This document shows, in pieces, positions 16,739-26,551 of a stretch of DNA of 52,919 nt (position 1 is its first letter; each line of letters opens with the position of its first letter). Origin of the DNA: an uncultured Rhodothermaceae bacterium (lineage in GTDB: Bacteria > Bacteroidota > Rhodothermia > Rhodothermales > Salinibacteraceae). Under the pieces are notes generated by a model that ran no database searches, had not been told where the DNA came from, and saw only the letters and a program-made list of their open reading frames with translations. The translations under genes were made by a program, and so were the position numbers. The DNA lies in NCBI GenBank assembly GCA_913056335.1, contig CAJXLX010000006.1:1-52919 (forward strand), in the 5' to 3' direction.

Positions 16739-18430
16739 GTGGATACCAAATATATTTTCGTAACGGGCGGCGTTACGTCGTCGCTCGGCAAAGGCATTTT
16801 CAGCGCATCGCTGGGGCGCTTGCTGGAGGCGCGCGGGCTACGCGTTACCATCCAGAAGTTCGACCCTTACATCAACGTGGATCCCGGCACCATGAATCCG
16901 TACGAGCACGGCGAGGTGTTCGTGACCGACGATGGCGCCGAGACCGACCTGGACCTGGGCCACTACGAGCGCTTTCTGGGCCGCCCCATGAGTCAAGCCA
17001 ACAACGTGACCACCGGGCGCGTCTACCTGGAGGTTATCACCAAGGAGCGCGAGGGCGCCTACCTGGGCAAAACGGTGCAGGTCGTGCCCCACATCATCGA
17101 CGAGATTAAGCACTGGATGCGCAAGCTCGGCACCAGTGGCGATTATGACGTTGTCATCACCGAGATTGGCGGCACCGTGGGCGACATCGAGAGCCAGCCG
17201 TATCTGGAGGCCATTCGCCAGCTCCGCAACGAGCTCAAACCGCACACGCTCATTGCGCACCTTACACTCGTGCCGTACCTGCGCGCTGCGGGCGAGCTTA
17301 AGACCAAGCCCACGCAGCACTCCGTAAAAACCATGCTGGGCTACGGCCTGCAGCCCGATCTGCTGGTGTGCCGCTCCGAGCAGCCGCTCGACCGCAGCAT
17401 CCGTGAGAAGATTGCGCTCTTCTGCAACGTGCCGCCCAACGCGGTTACGCCCATGCTGGATGCCGAGACCATCTACGAAGTGCCGTTGCTGCTTCAGGAA
17501 GAAGGGCTGGGCACCCTGGTGGTCGACCGCCTCTTTAGCGACGCTGAGCAGTCGAACATGACGGCCGTGCCGGACTTGAGTGCCTGGATCGAGTTTCTGC
17601 GCCGCCTCAAAAACCCCGAATCCACCCTCACGATTGCACTCGTTGGCAAGTACGTGGAGCATCAAGACGCGTACAAATCGATCACCGAGAGTCTGATGCT
17701 ATCAGGTGTGCCCGAGGGCCTGCAGGTCGACATCCGGTTTGTGCTGTCGGATACGCTGACACCTGAGAATGTGGAGGAGCACCTCGGCGATGTGGCAGGC
17801 GTGCTCGTGGCTCCGGGGTTCGGCGATCGTGGGGTGGATGGGAAGCTGGAGGCTATTCAGTACGTGCGCGAGCACGATATTCCGTTCTTTGGGATCTGCC
17901 TGGGGCTGCAGTGCGCCGTGATTGAGTACGCCCGCAACGTGTGCGACTGGCCAGACGCGCACTCAACTGAGTTCGACGAGGACACGCCGCATCCGGTCAT
18001 CGACCTGATGGAAGAGCAGAAAAACGTATCGGAGCTGGGCGGTACGATGCGTCTCGGCCAGTATGCCTGCGACATCTACCCGGAGTCGACTGCCAACGAT
18101 GCCTATGGAGCCGACACGGTGCAGGAGCGCCATCGCCATCGCTATGAGGTGAATAACGTGCTGCGCTACAAACTGCGTGAGGCGGGGATGCACTTCACCG
18201 GCATCAACCCGGATCTGGACCTGGTCGAGATTGTGGAGTTGCCCGAAAAACGCTGGTTTGTGGGCGTGCAGTTTCATCCCGAATACCGCACCACGGTGGG
18301 CGACCCGCACCCGCTTTTCCGCTCGTTCGTGCAGGCCTGTGCCTCGTATGCCACCGAGCACGACCTCCTTACCGATCCAACACCCCCACAGCCCCACCAA
18401 GTCAATCCACTGGCATCTGCCGATATGTAA
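16739..18430 (+). CDS. pyrG: CTP synthase
   Basis: A 563-residue enzyme that makes CTP from UTP, ATP and glutamine. The synthetase domain covers about 1-270: KYIFVTGGVTSSLGKGI at 4-20 (P-loop), then KFDPYINVDPGTMNPYEHGE and an EIGGTVGDIES block. The class I glutaminase domain covers about 290-545, with nucleophile Cys in FFGICLGLQCAVIEYARN and the His-Glu pair in QFHPEY. The start must be the GTG at 16739, because there is no ATG before the conserved first strand. A Pro/His-rich tail of about 25 residues follows the glutaminase domain. Its promoter candidate lies at 16660-16691; rsmH begins 251 bp downstream. Confidence 0.96.
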   Translation: MDTKYIFVTGGVTSSLGKGIFSASLGRLLEARGLRVTIQKFDPYINVDPGTMNPYEHGEVFVTDDGAETDLDLGHYERFLGRPMSQANNVTTGRVYLEVITKEREGAYLGKTVQVVPHIIDEIKHWMRKLGTSGDYDVVITEIGGTVGDIESQPYLEAIRQLRNELKPHTLIAHLTLVPYLRAAGELKTKPTQHSVKTMLGYGLQPDLLVCRSEQPLDRSIREKIALFCNVPPNAVTPMLDAETIYEVPLLLQEEGLGTLVVDRLFSDAEQSNMTAVPDLSAWIEFLRRLKNPESTLTIALVGKYVEHQDAYKSITESLMLSGVPEGLQVDIRFVLSDTLTPENVEEHLGDVAGVLVAPGFGDRGVDGKLEAIQYVREHDIPFFGICLGLQCAVIEYARNVCDWPDAHSTEFDEDTPHPVIDLMEEQKNVSELGGTMRLGQYACDIYPESTANDAYGADTVQERHRHRYEVNNVLRYKLREAGMHFTGINPDLDLVEIVELPEKRWFVGVQFHPEYRTTVGDPHPLFRSFVQACASYATEHDLLTDPTPPQPHQVNPLASADM

Positions 18431-18531
18431 GTGTCTGCAAACCACATAAGGATACGGGGCGCCTTTATGCAGAGGGAGCATCGATACATGCGCCAGAGCC
18501 GTGAAATCTGCCGTGAAACGTTCGCCCTGGC

Positions 18532-18561
18532 TTGACATTTGCGCTATGTGCTTTACCTTAC
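18532..18561 (+). promoter_or_regulatory. Promoter candidate for the dcw cluster, with overlapping inverted repeat
   Basis: TTGACA at 18532-18537 and TACCTTAC at 18554-18561 are 16 nt apart (19 nt counted from TTG), a fit to both the sigma-70 and Bacteroidota layouts. The -10 region overlaps an inverted repeat, TTACG-AA-CGTAA (18558-18569), which could be an operator. It is the only convincing promoter in the 251-bp gap between pyrG and rsmH. Confidence 0.6.
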
Positions 18562-18681
18562 GAACGTAAAGTATGCCTCCAACCGGATGGCATTTCCGCC
18601 AAGATGTTGCGTTACAATGCCGCGGCGATGCTCTCCCCACGCAGGCGCTCGCTCCCCAATTGTGTCTTACCCTCTGCCCGT

Positions 18682-19671
18682 ATGCCGAATGCTTCTGCAT
18701 CCTCTGGCTCTGCATCCGGCACCTACGCGACGGATTACCATGCGCCGGTGATGGCCGTTGAGGTGTGCCGGGGGCTCATTACCACCCCCACAGGATGCTA
18801 CGTGGATGCCACAGCAGGCGGGGGCGGCCACACCGAAGCGCTGCTCGACGCGCTGGCCCCGGAGGGGCGCGTCGTGGCCATTGATCAAGACCCCGAGGCG
18901 CTCAACGCCGTGCGCGACCGACTGCCTGAGGCGGTGACGGCCAACCGCCTGCATCTGGTGCGTGGCAACTTCCGCATGCTGCCGCACCTGCTTCATGACG
19001 CGGGGTTCGACGCGGTCGATGGGCTGCTGCTTGACCTGGGCGTATCCTCGCATCAGATTGATGCACCCGAGCGGGGGTTTAGCTTTCAAGCCGAAGGCCC
19101 GCTCGACATGCGTATGGATCCGGAGGGGCGCCTCACGGCACGGGCGATCGTAAATGAGTGGGGGCACGGCGACCTGGCCGATGTGCTGCGCCGCTATGGC
19201 GAAGAGCGCTACGCCGGGGCGCTGGCTACCGCCATTCTCGATGCGCGTCCGCTCGACACCACCGCCGCCCTGGCTAATGCGATCCGCGAGGAGGTGCCAA
19301 ATCACGTGGTCACCAAAACGCTGGCGCGTGTTTTTCAGGGGCTGCGTATTGCTGTAAATAGCGAGCTGGAGGCCCTCGAATCGGTACTGGAAGACAGCGT
19401 AGAAGTGCTACCCACAGGGCGGCGCATCGCCGTGCTGAGCTACCACTCGCTGGAGGACCGCCGCGCCAAGCGGTTCCTGCGGTATGGCAACTTTGAGGGC
19501 ACGCCCCAGCGCGACCTGTACGGCACGCTCATTGCGCCCTTTGCTCCGATTGACGCCTCCCCCCAAACGGCAACCGAGGCCGAGGTTGAGGCCAATCCGC
19601 GGGCCCGCAGTGCCCGTCTGCGCGTTGCCGAGCGCCAGTCTAACGCCGATGCGGGCCCGGTTATGCCATAG
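18682..19671 (+). CDS. rsmH: 16S rRNA (cytosine(1402)-N(4))-methyltransferase
   Basis: A 329-residue RsmH (MraW), which methylates N4 of C1402 in the ribosomal P site using SAM. The family start [13 protein letters not shown] is at about 17-29. The SAM loop [14 protein letters not shown] (about 38-51), [31 protein letters not shown] and late [15 protein letters not shown] blocks are all present. The ATG at 18682 is the closest one before the conserved region; the frame stays open upstream to 18532 without homology. It is the first gene of the dcw cluster; no mraZ precedes it, unlike in many bacteria. Confidence 0.95.
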   Translation: MPNASASSGSASGTYATDYHAPVMAVEVCRGLITTPTGCYVDATAGGGGHTEALLDALAPEGRVVAIDQDPEALNAVRDRLPEAVTANRLHLVRGNFRMLPHLLHDAGFDAVDGLLLDLGVSSHQIDAPERGFSFQAEGPLDMRMDPEGRLTARAIVNEWGHGDLADVLRRYGEERYAGALATAILDARPLDTTAALANAIREEVPNHVVTKTLARVFQGLRIAVNSELEALESVLEDSVEVLPTGRRIAVLSYHSLEDRRAKRFLRYGNFEGTPQRDLYGTLIAPFAPIDASPQTATEAEVEANPRARSARLRVAERQSNADAGPVMP

Positions 19672-19778
19672 CGTGTGGTCCACCCTGTAGGACAGTGCGT
19701 GTAGAAAGACCTCTGTGGCGCTTGCCCACGAACGCTCTCCATACTGATCTTGCCTGCTTTCCGTTCATCGTTCTGTCC

Positions 19779-20213
19779 ATGCGATCTCCTGTGCCTCCGC
19801 CCTCTGCATCGCCCAATCTATCTGACTCAGAGGCCCCTTCAGATAACAACTGGAAGCGGCATGGCACGGCCCTGCCCAGTTGGACCGATCTGGAGCATAC
19901 CAATGCGCGTCGTCGGCCTACGTCGACGTCGGACCGCCCCTTCCTGGAGCAAGTGTCTACGGTTCGGTTTGCCTTGTTCGTTATGATTTTGGCGGCCTCC
20001 TTTACGGCATACGTTGGCCATGTGCATGCTACGCAGGAGCTTCTCGCAGATGTGCAGCAGGCGCAGGCGGAAAACCGATCGCTCCACATTCAACATAACT
20101 ACCTGCAAGGCGCATACGCTCGCAAGACCGGCCCGGCGCAGGTGCATGATCGCGCACGGGCAATGGGCATGGAAGAAACCGTCTCGTTCGGACGGCCTGT
20201 GCCCATGCCCTAA
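19779..20213 (+). CDS. ftsL: FtsL-like cell-division protein
   Basis: A 144-residue bitopic protein assigned by position and plan more than by sequence. A variable Pro/Ser-rich cytosolic start (1-60) is followed by one membrane helix (about 66-87, ALFVMILAASFTAYVGHVHA) and a periplasmic coiled coil (88-118, ATQELLADVQQAQAENRSL). A short end carries VHDRARAMGMEE, the VE-x-A-R-x-x-G-M type motif found at the end of FtsL. FtsL joins FtsB and FtsQ at the septum and activates FtsW/FtsI. The cytosolic part is longer than in E. coli FtsL. It lies between rsmH and ftsI, the standard place. Confidence 0.8.
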   Translation: MRSPVPPPSASPNLSDSEAPSDNNWKRHGTALPSWTDLEHTNARRRPTSTSDRPFLEQVSTVRFALFVMILAASFTAYVGHVHATQELLADVQQAQAENRSLHIQHNYLQGAYARKTGPAQVHDRARAMGMEETVSFGRPVPMP

Positions 20214-20273
20214 CGCCACCCACCGGGGGTTCGCTGTTTCGTACTGTTCTGACTCACTGTTTCCTGCTCTCCT

Positions 20274-22250
20274 GTGAACGCACGCGACGCCATACACATC
20301 CGCATCTATGTGGTCCTGACGCTGCTGGGCCTGGTTCCGCTGGTGATTGTGGCGCGCATTGCATTCATCCATCTGGCTGAGGGCGATGCGCTACGTGCGC
20401 AGGGGCAACAGCAAGCGCGTTCGGAGCAGACCATTCCGGCCATGCGCGGTGCGATTCTGGATCGCAACGGCCACGCACTGGCGATTAACACCGCCGAATA
20501 CGACCTGGCGCTCGATCCCACCATCGAGGGGTTTGCTGGGCAGGCGGAGCGTTTCTACACGGCGCTGGGCGAACTGACGGGGCGTAGTCCCAACCGCTAC
20601 CGGCAGCGCGTACGCACCCGGGCCAGTTCGCAGTACGTGATGCTGGTGCGCGGCCTGAACGAAGAGCAGCGCTCTGTCGTGGAGCGGTGGGAGGTGCCGG
20701 GTCTCATTGTAACCCCACGCTTTGCACGCACCTATAGCCATGGCACGACCGCTGCGCATGTGCTGGGGCATGTGGGAAGCGATGGCCAGGGACTGGCTGG
20801 GCTGGAACTGAGATACGATGAGTACCTCACGGGCACGCCGGGTTCGCGTGCCGTAAAGCGTGACCGCCGCGGACGCATCAAGGCGATGGTGGGCGGGCGC
20901 GAGGTGCCGCCCGAGCAAGGCCAAAGCCTCGTACTTACCATCGACCGGATGCGACAGGTGGCGCTCGAAGATGAACTGCAGCGTGGGGTGGAGGCGCAAG
21001 GAGCAGCCTGGGGCACGGCCATCGCGATGGATCCGAATACGGGGGCCGTTTTGGCGATGGCTAACACGCCCACCTACAACCCAAACCGCGCCGCTGCGTA
21101 CTCCGAGCGCCAGCGCCGTAACCGCGCCATTACCGACCGCTTTGAGCCGGGCTCTACGTTCAAGTTCGTGACGGCTGCCGCCGCTCTTGAACGCGACTAC
21201 GTATCGCTCAGCGATACCATTGACACCGGAGACGGCTGGGCGGTGTACTCGGGATACACTATGCGCGACATTAGCGCGTACGGCGCAATTCCATTTCGCG
21301 AGGTGCTCTCAAAGTCGAGCAACGTAGGCACTGCCGAGGTAGCCCAGCGCATCGAGCCGGGCATCTTGTACCAGTATGCACGCAACTTTGGCTTCACGCA
21401 GCCCACCTGGATCGATCTGCCGGGCGAGGCCACCGGCGTGGTGCGTCGCCCTTCGGAGTGGAGCCGCACCACGCGTACCTCCATGAGCATCGGATACGAG
21501 GTGGCCGTCACGCCTATCCAGCTGCTCACATCCTACAGTGCGGTGGCCAACGGCGGTACATTGCTACAGCCGTATCTGGTTGACGAGCGTCGCAATTATA
21601 GAGGCGAAACGCTGTGGACAGCCCAGCCCGACACCGTGCGCCGTGTCATCACGCGCGAAACGTCTCGCCAGCTTACCGATGCGCTGCAAGAGGTGGTGGA
21701 GGACGGCACGGCGACCGCTGCGGGCATTGCCAGCCTGCCGGTAGCTGGGAAAACGGGGACCGCTCTCGCCACTGAAAACGGAAGCTACGTGCGCAGTCAG
21801 ACCCGGGCCTCGTTTGTGGGTTGGTTTCCAGCCGATGACCCCGCTGTGGCTCTGCTTGTACTTGTGGGCGCGCCCCAAAATGGCATGTACGGAGGCGACG
21901 TAGCCGCCCCGATCTTTAACCGGATCGCGCGGCGCTGGCTTGCCACGCTGCCAGGTGTATCCGAACGGCTGATGTATGCTGCCCGATCGCCCGACGACGC
22001 GTCTCCACGCACGGACTCCTCGGCAGAGAGCAGCACCGATCGCACAGCACCGCCTACCGCGGCGGCTACGCTGCAGGTGGAAGACCCCACCGTCCTGCCT
22101 GACTTCCGCGGCGTACCAACGCGCCAGGCGGTGCACTGGCTGGATGCACGCGGCATTCAGATCACGCTCCAGGGCCGTGGCACCGTGGTTCAGCAGTCGG
22201 TGGCCCCCGGTGCAGCCCTTCCCAACGCCTTGACCCTGACCAGCGAGTAA
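20274..22250 (+). CDS. ftsI: Septal penicillin-binding protein with C-terminal PASTA domain
   Basis: A 658-residue class B PBP. One N-terminal membrane helix (10-32) is followed by a pedestal domain starting at MRGAILDRNGHALA (57-70) and a transpeptidase domain. The latter has the active-site STFK (Ser294, Lys297), SSN (348-350) and KTGTA (493-497). A PASTA-like domain (about 603-658, VLPDFRGVPTRQAVHWLDARG) ends the protein. It crosslinks septal peptidoglycan together with FtsW. The PASTA tail resembles SpoVD/PBP2x-type enzymes and is common in Bacteroidota. The start is GTG at 20274; the next ATG would remove the membrane helix. murE starts 5 bp after the stop. Confidence 0.93.
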   Translation: MNARDAIHIRIYVVLTLLGLVPLVIVARIAFIHLAEGDALRAQGQQQARSEQTIPAMRGAILDRNGHALAINTAEYDLALDPTIEGFAGQAERFYTALGELTGRSPNRYRQRVRTRASSQYVMLVRGLNEEQRSVVERWEVPGLIVTPRFARTYSHGTTAAHVLGHVGSDGQGLAGLELRYDEYLTGTPGSRAVKRDRRGRIKAMVGGREVPPEQGQSLVLTIDRMRQVALEDELQRGVEAQGAAWGTAIAMDPNTGAVLAMANTPTYNPNRAAAYSERQRRNRAITDRFEPGSTFKFVTAAAALERDYVSLSDTIDTGDGWAVYSGYTMRDISAYGAIPFREVLSKSSNVGTAEVAQRIEPGILYQYARNFGFTQPTWIDLPGEATGVVRRPSEWSRTTRTSMSIGYEVAVTPIQLLTSYSAVANGGTLLQPYLVDERRNYRGETLWTAQPDTVRRVITRETSRQLTDALQEVVEDGTATAAGIASLPVAGKTGTALATENGSYVRSQTRASFVGWFPADDPAVALLVLVGAPQNGMYGGDVAAPIFNRIARRWLATLPGVSERLMYAARSPDDASPRTDSSAESSTDRTAPPTAAATLQVEDPTVLPDFRGVPTRQAVHWLDARGIQITLQGRGTVVQQSVAPGAALPNALTLTSE

Positions 22251-22255
22251 CGGCT

Positions 22256-23824
22256 ATGGATTCTTCTGCACCGTCCCCGCCAACGGCCTCCAACATGCCA
22301 CCTGCACAAACACTACGATTTGCAACGCTTGTGCAGCGCCTTCAAAGCGCCGGCCTGTTGGATGCAGTGGTAGCAGGACCGACCGTTGATCTGGATACGC
22401 CTCATACGCTCGTGCACGTAGCCGACGACAGCCGCCACGTTCGCGAGGGGGCCTGCTTCGTTGCGGTACCCGGCCACACTACCGATGGCCACGCCTATAT
22501 CGAACCGGCCATTGAAGCCGGAGCCACCACGGTCGTTGCCGAACGCCTTCCTGACGACGCCCAAACAGCGCATCCGGCGGTGCGATTTGTGCGCGTGTCC
22601 GATGCCCGTGCTGCGCTGGGGCATCTGGCGGCTGCGTACTACGGCGATCCTGCCGATGCGCTAACCATGATTGGCGTAACAGGGACCAATGGCAAAACCA
22701 CCACCGCCTATCTGCTTCACCACGGCCTCAATGCCATCGGAGCCACCGCTGGGCTCATTAGCACGGTCGAGGTACGTACGGGAACGCTTTCCGTAAACGC
22801 TGAACTCACGACACCGGGCCCGCTCGATCTGCACCGCACGCTCCGCCGCATGGTCGACGACGGATGCACCGCCTGCGCGATGGAGGTATCCTCGCATGCA
22901 CTTGCGCAGTCCCGGACCACGCCCATCGCATACGACGTGGCGCTCTTCACCAATCTGACGACGGATCACATCGACTATCACGGCACCCCAGCTGCGTATC
23001 AGGCCGCCAAGAAAAAACTCTTTGACGATCTCCCTGACTCGGCTACTGCGATCTACAATCTCGACGACGAGGCCGGTCCTGCCATGGTGGCCGACACGGG
23101 GGCCACGACGCGCTCGTACGGCACCAAGGCCCAGGCCGATATTCGCATGGAGGCCGTTGAAGATGCCCTCTCGGGCCTCTCTATGCGCCTGGATGGCACG
23201 CCGACCACGTTTCAGCTGACGGGCCACTTTAACGCGTACAATCTGGCCGCATCCTATGGCGCGTTGTGTGCGGTGGGGGCGTCGCCCCCAGATGCGCTGC
23301 AAGCCCTGGCCGCTGCCCCGCCCGTGCCCGGACGCTTCGAGCGCCTCGACATAGCGCAGGGCCCAACGGTGATCGTCGACTATGCGCACACACCGCACGC
23401 CCTCGAATCTATCTTGCACGCGTTGCGTCCGTTGTGTCCTGTAAATGGGCAGCTGTGGTGCATTTTTGGATGCGGAGGCGACCGCGATACCGGAAAACGT
23501 CGCACCATGGGGGCCATTGCCGAGTCGCTCGCCGACCGCCTGATCGTGACCAACGACAACCCGCGCACCGAAGACCCGCACGCCATCCTCAACGACATCC
23601 GACGGGGCATGAGCCGCCCTGCTGATGCGCAATGGATCCCGGACCGCGACGCTGCTATCGAGGCGGCAGCGCGCCACGCTCAGCCCACCGATGTGGTGCT
23701 CATTGCGGGTAAAGGCCACGAAACGTACCAGATTATTGGCACCGAGCGGCGCGCGTTCGACGATCGCGCTGTGGCGCGGCGGCACTTCTCGGCTCATCAC
23801 ACGCCGTCTTCGGCCTCCACCTAA
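22256..23824 (+). CDS. murE: UDP-MurNAc-L-Ala-D-Glu:meso-DAP ligase
   Basis: A 522-residue Mur ligase that adds the third stem residue. Motifs are the UDP-binding N-terminal DDSRHVREGACFVAVPG, the ATP loop GVTGTNGKTTTAYLL (about 138-152), MEVSSHALAQ, TNLTTDHIDYHGT with the carbamylated-Lys region AAKKKLF, and DNPRTEDP near 435. That last DNPR motif indicates meso-diaminopimelate rather than lysine, so the wall is expected to be DAP type. A 20-residue Ser/Pro-rich leader precedes the conserved region. murF, which would act next, is not found between murE and mraY (60-bp gap). Confidence 0.95.
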   Translation: MDSSAPSPPTASNMPPAQTLRFATLVQRLQSAGLLDAVVAGPTVDLDTPHTLVHVADDSRHVREGACFVAVPGHTTDGHAYIEPAIEAGATTVVAERLPDDAQTAHPAVRFVRVSDARAALGHLAAAYYGDPADALTMIGVTGTNGKTTTAYLLHHGLNAIGATAGLISTVEVRTGTLSVNAELTTPGPLDLHRTLRRMVDDGCTACAMEVSSHALAQSRTTPIAYDVALFTNLTTDHIDYHGTPAAYQAAKKKLFDDLPDSATAIYNLDDEAGPAMVADTGATTRSYGTKAQADIRMEAVEDALSGLSMRLDGTPTTFQLTGHFNAYNLAASYGALCAVGASPPDALQALAAAPPVPGRFERLDIAQGPTVIVDYAHTPHALESILHALRPLCPVNGQLWCIFGCGGDRDTGKRRTMGAIAESLADRLIVTNDNPRTEDPHAILNDIRRGMSRPADAQWIPDRDAAIEAAARHAQPTDVVLIAGKGHETYQIIGTERRAFDDRAVARRHFSAHHTPSSAST

Positions 23825-23884
23825 CCCCACCGGGCTTGTCTCTGATGCCCGCAAGTACGTCGCCTGTCTGATGCTTCCCCCTGC

Positions 23885-25042
23885 ATGCTCTACGAACTCT
23901 TTGCCTTTTTGCAGCGCACAATCGATCCGCCGGGCTTTCAGGTCTTCCAGTTCATCACTGTGCGGGCCTCGTTAGCGGCTCTTACTGCGCTGGTCATTGC
24001 CCTTTTTGCTGGGCGTCGTATCATCCGCTGGCTGGAGCGGCAGCAGCTGGGCGAACGCGTGCGCACCGGCACCGAATCGGGCACGATCGACCATGCGCAC
24101 AAGGCAGGTACGCCCACCATGGGCGGACTCATTATCCTGCTTTCGCTTTTGGGCAGCGTGCTGCTCTGGGGCGACCTGAAGGAGCCTTACGTGTGGCTGG
24201 CTATTGCGGCAACGGCGTGGATGGGGGCTGTGGGCTTTGCCGATGACTACATCAAGACCGTTCGGAAGCAGAAAGAGGGCCTCTCGGCGTGGACGAAGAT
24301 TGCGGCGCAGGTAGGCATTGGCGTTCTGGTGGGCAGCGTGCTCTACTTCACCCCGGCCTTTGCCGAATACAACAGCCTTACGTATCTCCCCTTCCTGAAA
24401 AACCGCGCGGTCGACTACTACTTCTTTCGCGACTGGATCGCGGGCCCCGACATCGGCTGGATCGTCTACATTCCGGTCGTTACGTTTATCATGACAGCCG
24501 TCTCCAACGCTGTGAATCTAACCGATGGGCTCGACGGCTTAGCCGCGGGGGTTACGGCGTTTGTGTCGCTTGGCCTTATGGCGCTGGTGTACGTGTCGGG
24601 CAACGTGAATCTGGCGTCGTTTCTAAACGTGATGTATCTGCCCGGCACGGGCGAACTGACCGTGTTCTGCGCGGCTATGACCGCGGCCTGCTTCGGCTTT
24701 CTATGGTACAACGGATACCCCGCATCCGTCTTCATGGGCGATACCGGCGCGCTGGCCCTGGGCGCTGCCGTTGGTGCCATCACGCTCATGGTGCGCAAAG
24801 AGCTGCTGCTACCGCTGCTGGGCATCGTGTATTTTGCCGAGGCGCTGTCGGTTATCATTCAGACCAGCTACTTCAAGTACACGCGTCGCAAGACGGGCAC
24901 CGGAAAGCGCATCTTTCGGATGGCCCCGCTGCACCATCATTACGAAACCAAAGGTACGCACGAAGCCAAAATCGTAACGCGCTTCTGGATCATCACGGCG
25001 CTTACAGTCATTGCTGCGCTGCTCACCCTGCGCATCCGCTAA
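23885..25042 (+). CDS. mraY: Phospho-MurNAc-pentapeptide-transferase (lipid I synthase)
   Basis: A 385-residue polytopic enzyme with about 10 membrane helices that transfers phospho-MurNAc-pentapeptide to undecaprenyl phosphate. Conserved blocks are HKAGTPTMGGL (70-80), VGFADDYIK (about 118-126, DD pair), VNLTDGLDGLAAG, SVFMGDTGALALGA and RMAPLHHHYE (the histidine cluster). The MLYELFAFLQ start and the long first loop are typical of Bacteroidota MraY. The gene lies 60 bp after murE and 58 bp before murD. Confidence 0.96.
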   Translation: MLYELFAFLQRTIDPPGFQVFQFITVRASLAALTALVIALFAGRRIIRWLERQQLGERVRTGTESGTIDHAHKAGTPTMGGLIILLSLLGSVLLWGDLKEPYVWLAIAATAWMGAVGFADDYIKTVRKQKEGLSAWTKIAAQVGIGVLVGSVLYFTPAFAEYNSLTYLPFLKNRAVDYYFFRDWIAGPDIGWIVYIPVVTFIMTAVSNAVNLTDGLDGLAAGVTAFVSLGLMALVYVSGNVNLASFLNVMYLPGTGELTVFCAAMTAACFGFLWYNGYPASVFMGDTGALALGAAVGAITLMVRKELLLPLLGIVYFAEALSVIIQTSYFKYTRRKTGTGKRIFRMAPLHHHYETKGTHEAKIVTRFWIITALTVIAALLTLRIR

Positions 25043-25100
25043 CCCCGCGTTCCGCCCCGGCTTCCCGAATACGCGCTCTCTGTGTACACTCCTCGTTGCT

Positions 25101-26486
25101 ATGCCGCCGTCACTGTCCGACCAAGCCATTACGATTGTAGGAGGAGCCCGGAGCGGGCAGGCGGCGCTTCGTCTTTTGGCGGATACCGGGGCGCAGCTCT
25201 TTTTGAGCGAGCATGGGTCGGGGGAGGACGAGCTGCGCGCGTTGCTCAACGAGTACGACGTAGCGCACGAGCTGGGCGGCCACACCGAGCGCGCCCTCGA
25301 TGCCGACCTGCTGGTGCTCAGCCCAGGCGTCCCCTCAGATGCGCCGATCGTGCAGCAGGCCCACGAGCGCGGGGTGCGTGTCGTCTCCGAAATCGAGATG
25401 GCCGCCTGGTTCTGCGAGGCGCCTATCGTAGCCATTACCGGTACCAATGGCAAAACTACGACCACCGAATGGACCGGCCATGTGCTGCGTACCGCCTGGA
25501 AAAACAACACGGAGCGCGCGGTCGTCGTGGCCGGTAACATTGGCGTGCCGTTTAGCGACCACGCACGTGCCATGAAGCCAGACGACGTGGTGGTACTCGA
25601 AGTGTCCAGCTTCCAGCTCGATCACGTAGATGCGTTTCGTCCGCGTGTGAGCGCGCTTCTCAACATCACGCCCGACCACCTCGACCGCTACGGGGGCAGT
25701 GTGGAGGCCTATGCGGCCAGCAAGGCGCGCATCATGGCGCAGCAGACGGAAGGCGATACGGTCGTGTACAATGCCGACAACGAGCGCACCGTGCATCACG
25801 TCACGCGCACGCATTCTTCTAAGGCTGCCAACGGGCCGGCACTGGCGGCATTCAGCCAGACGCATCCGCCTGAACGCGGCATCTACGAGGCCGAGGGCCA
25901 ACTCATCCTGCGTCAAGGCGGTACTGAAACCCCTCTCCTGGCCACCGACGACGTGGCGCTGCGCGGGCGCCACAACCGCTACAATGCCATGGCGGTGGCG
26001 CTCATCGCGGATGCGATGGGCGTGCCGGTTGCATCCATTCGTGAAGGCCTGCGCACGTTTGCAGGAGTGCCGCACCGCCTCGAATCCGTTCGTAAGCACC
26101 AGGACGTGCTCTATGTGAACGATTCGAAGGCGACGAACGTGGAAGCGGTAGGATATGCCCTCGAAAGCTTTGCGCGCCCGGTGGTGCTGATTGCCGGGGG
26201 GCGCGACAAGGGCAACGACTACACTCCCCTCAAACCCCTGGTGGAGCAGAGCGTACGTGCCATCATCGCTCTGGGTGAGAGTGCAGATACCGTAGCCCGC
26301 GAACTGGGTCCGCATGCCGACACATGCACCTGGGCCGACACGATGGAGGCCGCTGTACACACCGCACAGCACCTGGCCCATCCGGGCGATGCGGTGCTGC
26401 TGAGCCCGGCTTGCTCGTCGTTCGACATGTATCGCAACTACGAAGAGCGTGGCGACGTTTTTCGTGCTGCCGTGCAGGCCCTGTAA
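25101..26486 (+). CDS. murD: UDP-MurNAc-L-alanine:D-glutamate ligase
   Basis: A 461-residue Mur ligase that adds D-Glu. The N-terminal nucleotide fold reads ITIVGGARSGQAALRLLAD, where most MurD have GxGxSG; VLSPGVPSD follows. The ATP loop AITGTNGKTTTTEW (about 111-124), VLEVSSFQLD, ITPDHLDRYG and the C-terminal YVNDSKATN and LIAGGRDKGNDY blocks are all present. The ATG at 25101 is used; the frame is open 30 codons upstream, overlapping the mraY end, without homology. It lies between mraY and ftsW, as in most Bacteroidota clusters. Confidence 0.95.
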   Translation: MPPSLSDQAITIVGGARSGQAALRLLADTGAQLFLSEHGSGEDELRALLNEYDVAHELGGHTERALDADLLVLSPGVPSDAPIVQQAHERGVRVVSEIEMAAWFCEAPIVAITGTNGKTTTTEWTGHVLRTAWKNNTERAVVVAGNIGVPFSDHARAMKPDDVVVLEVSSFQLDHVDAFRPRVSALLNITPDHLDRYGGSVEAYAASKARIMAQQTEGDTVVYNADNERTVHHVTRTHSSKAANGPALAAFSQTHPPERGIYEAEGQLILRQGGTETPLLATDDVALRGRHNRYNAMAVALIADAMGVPVASIREGLRTFAGVPHRLESVRKHQDVLYVNDSKATNVEAVGYALESFARPVVLIAGGRDKGNDYTPLKPLVEQSVRAIIALGESADTVARELGPHADTCTWADTMEAAVHTAQHLAHPGDAVLLSPACSSFDMYRNYEERGDVFRAAVQAL

Positions 26487-26551
26487 TACGCGGCTCGTAC
26501 AAGCACCGCCCGCGCATCCCCTCGTTTTTTACGCTCGACTCCTGCTTCTTC

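Noticed and set aside
22661..23854. Open frame of about 400 codons antisense to murE
   Set aside because: Same reason: low-complexity Arg/Gly/His composition with no domain, and murE motifs cover the whole plus-strand frame.
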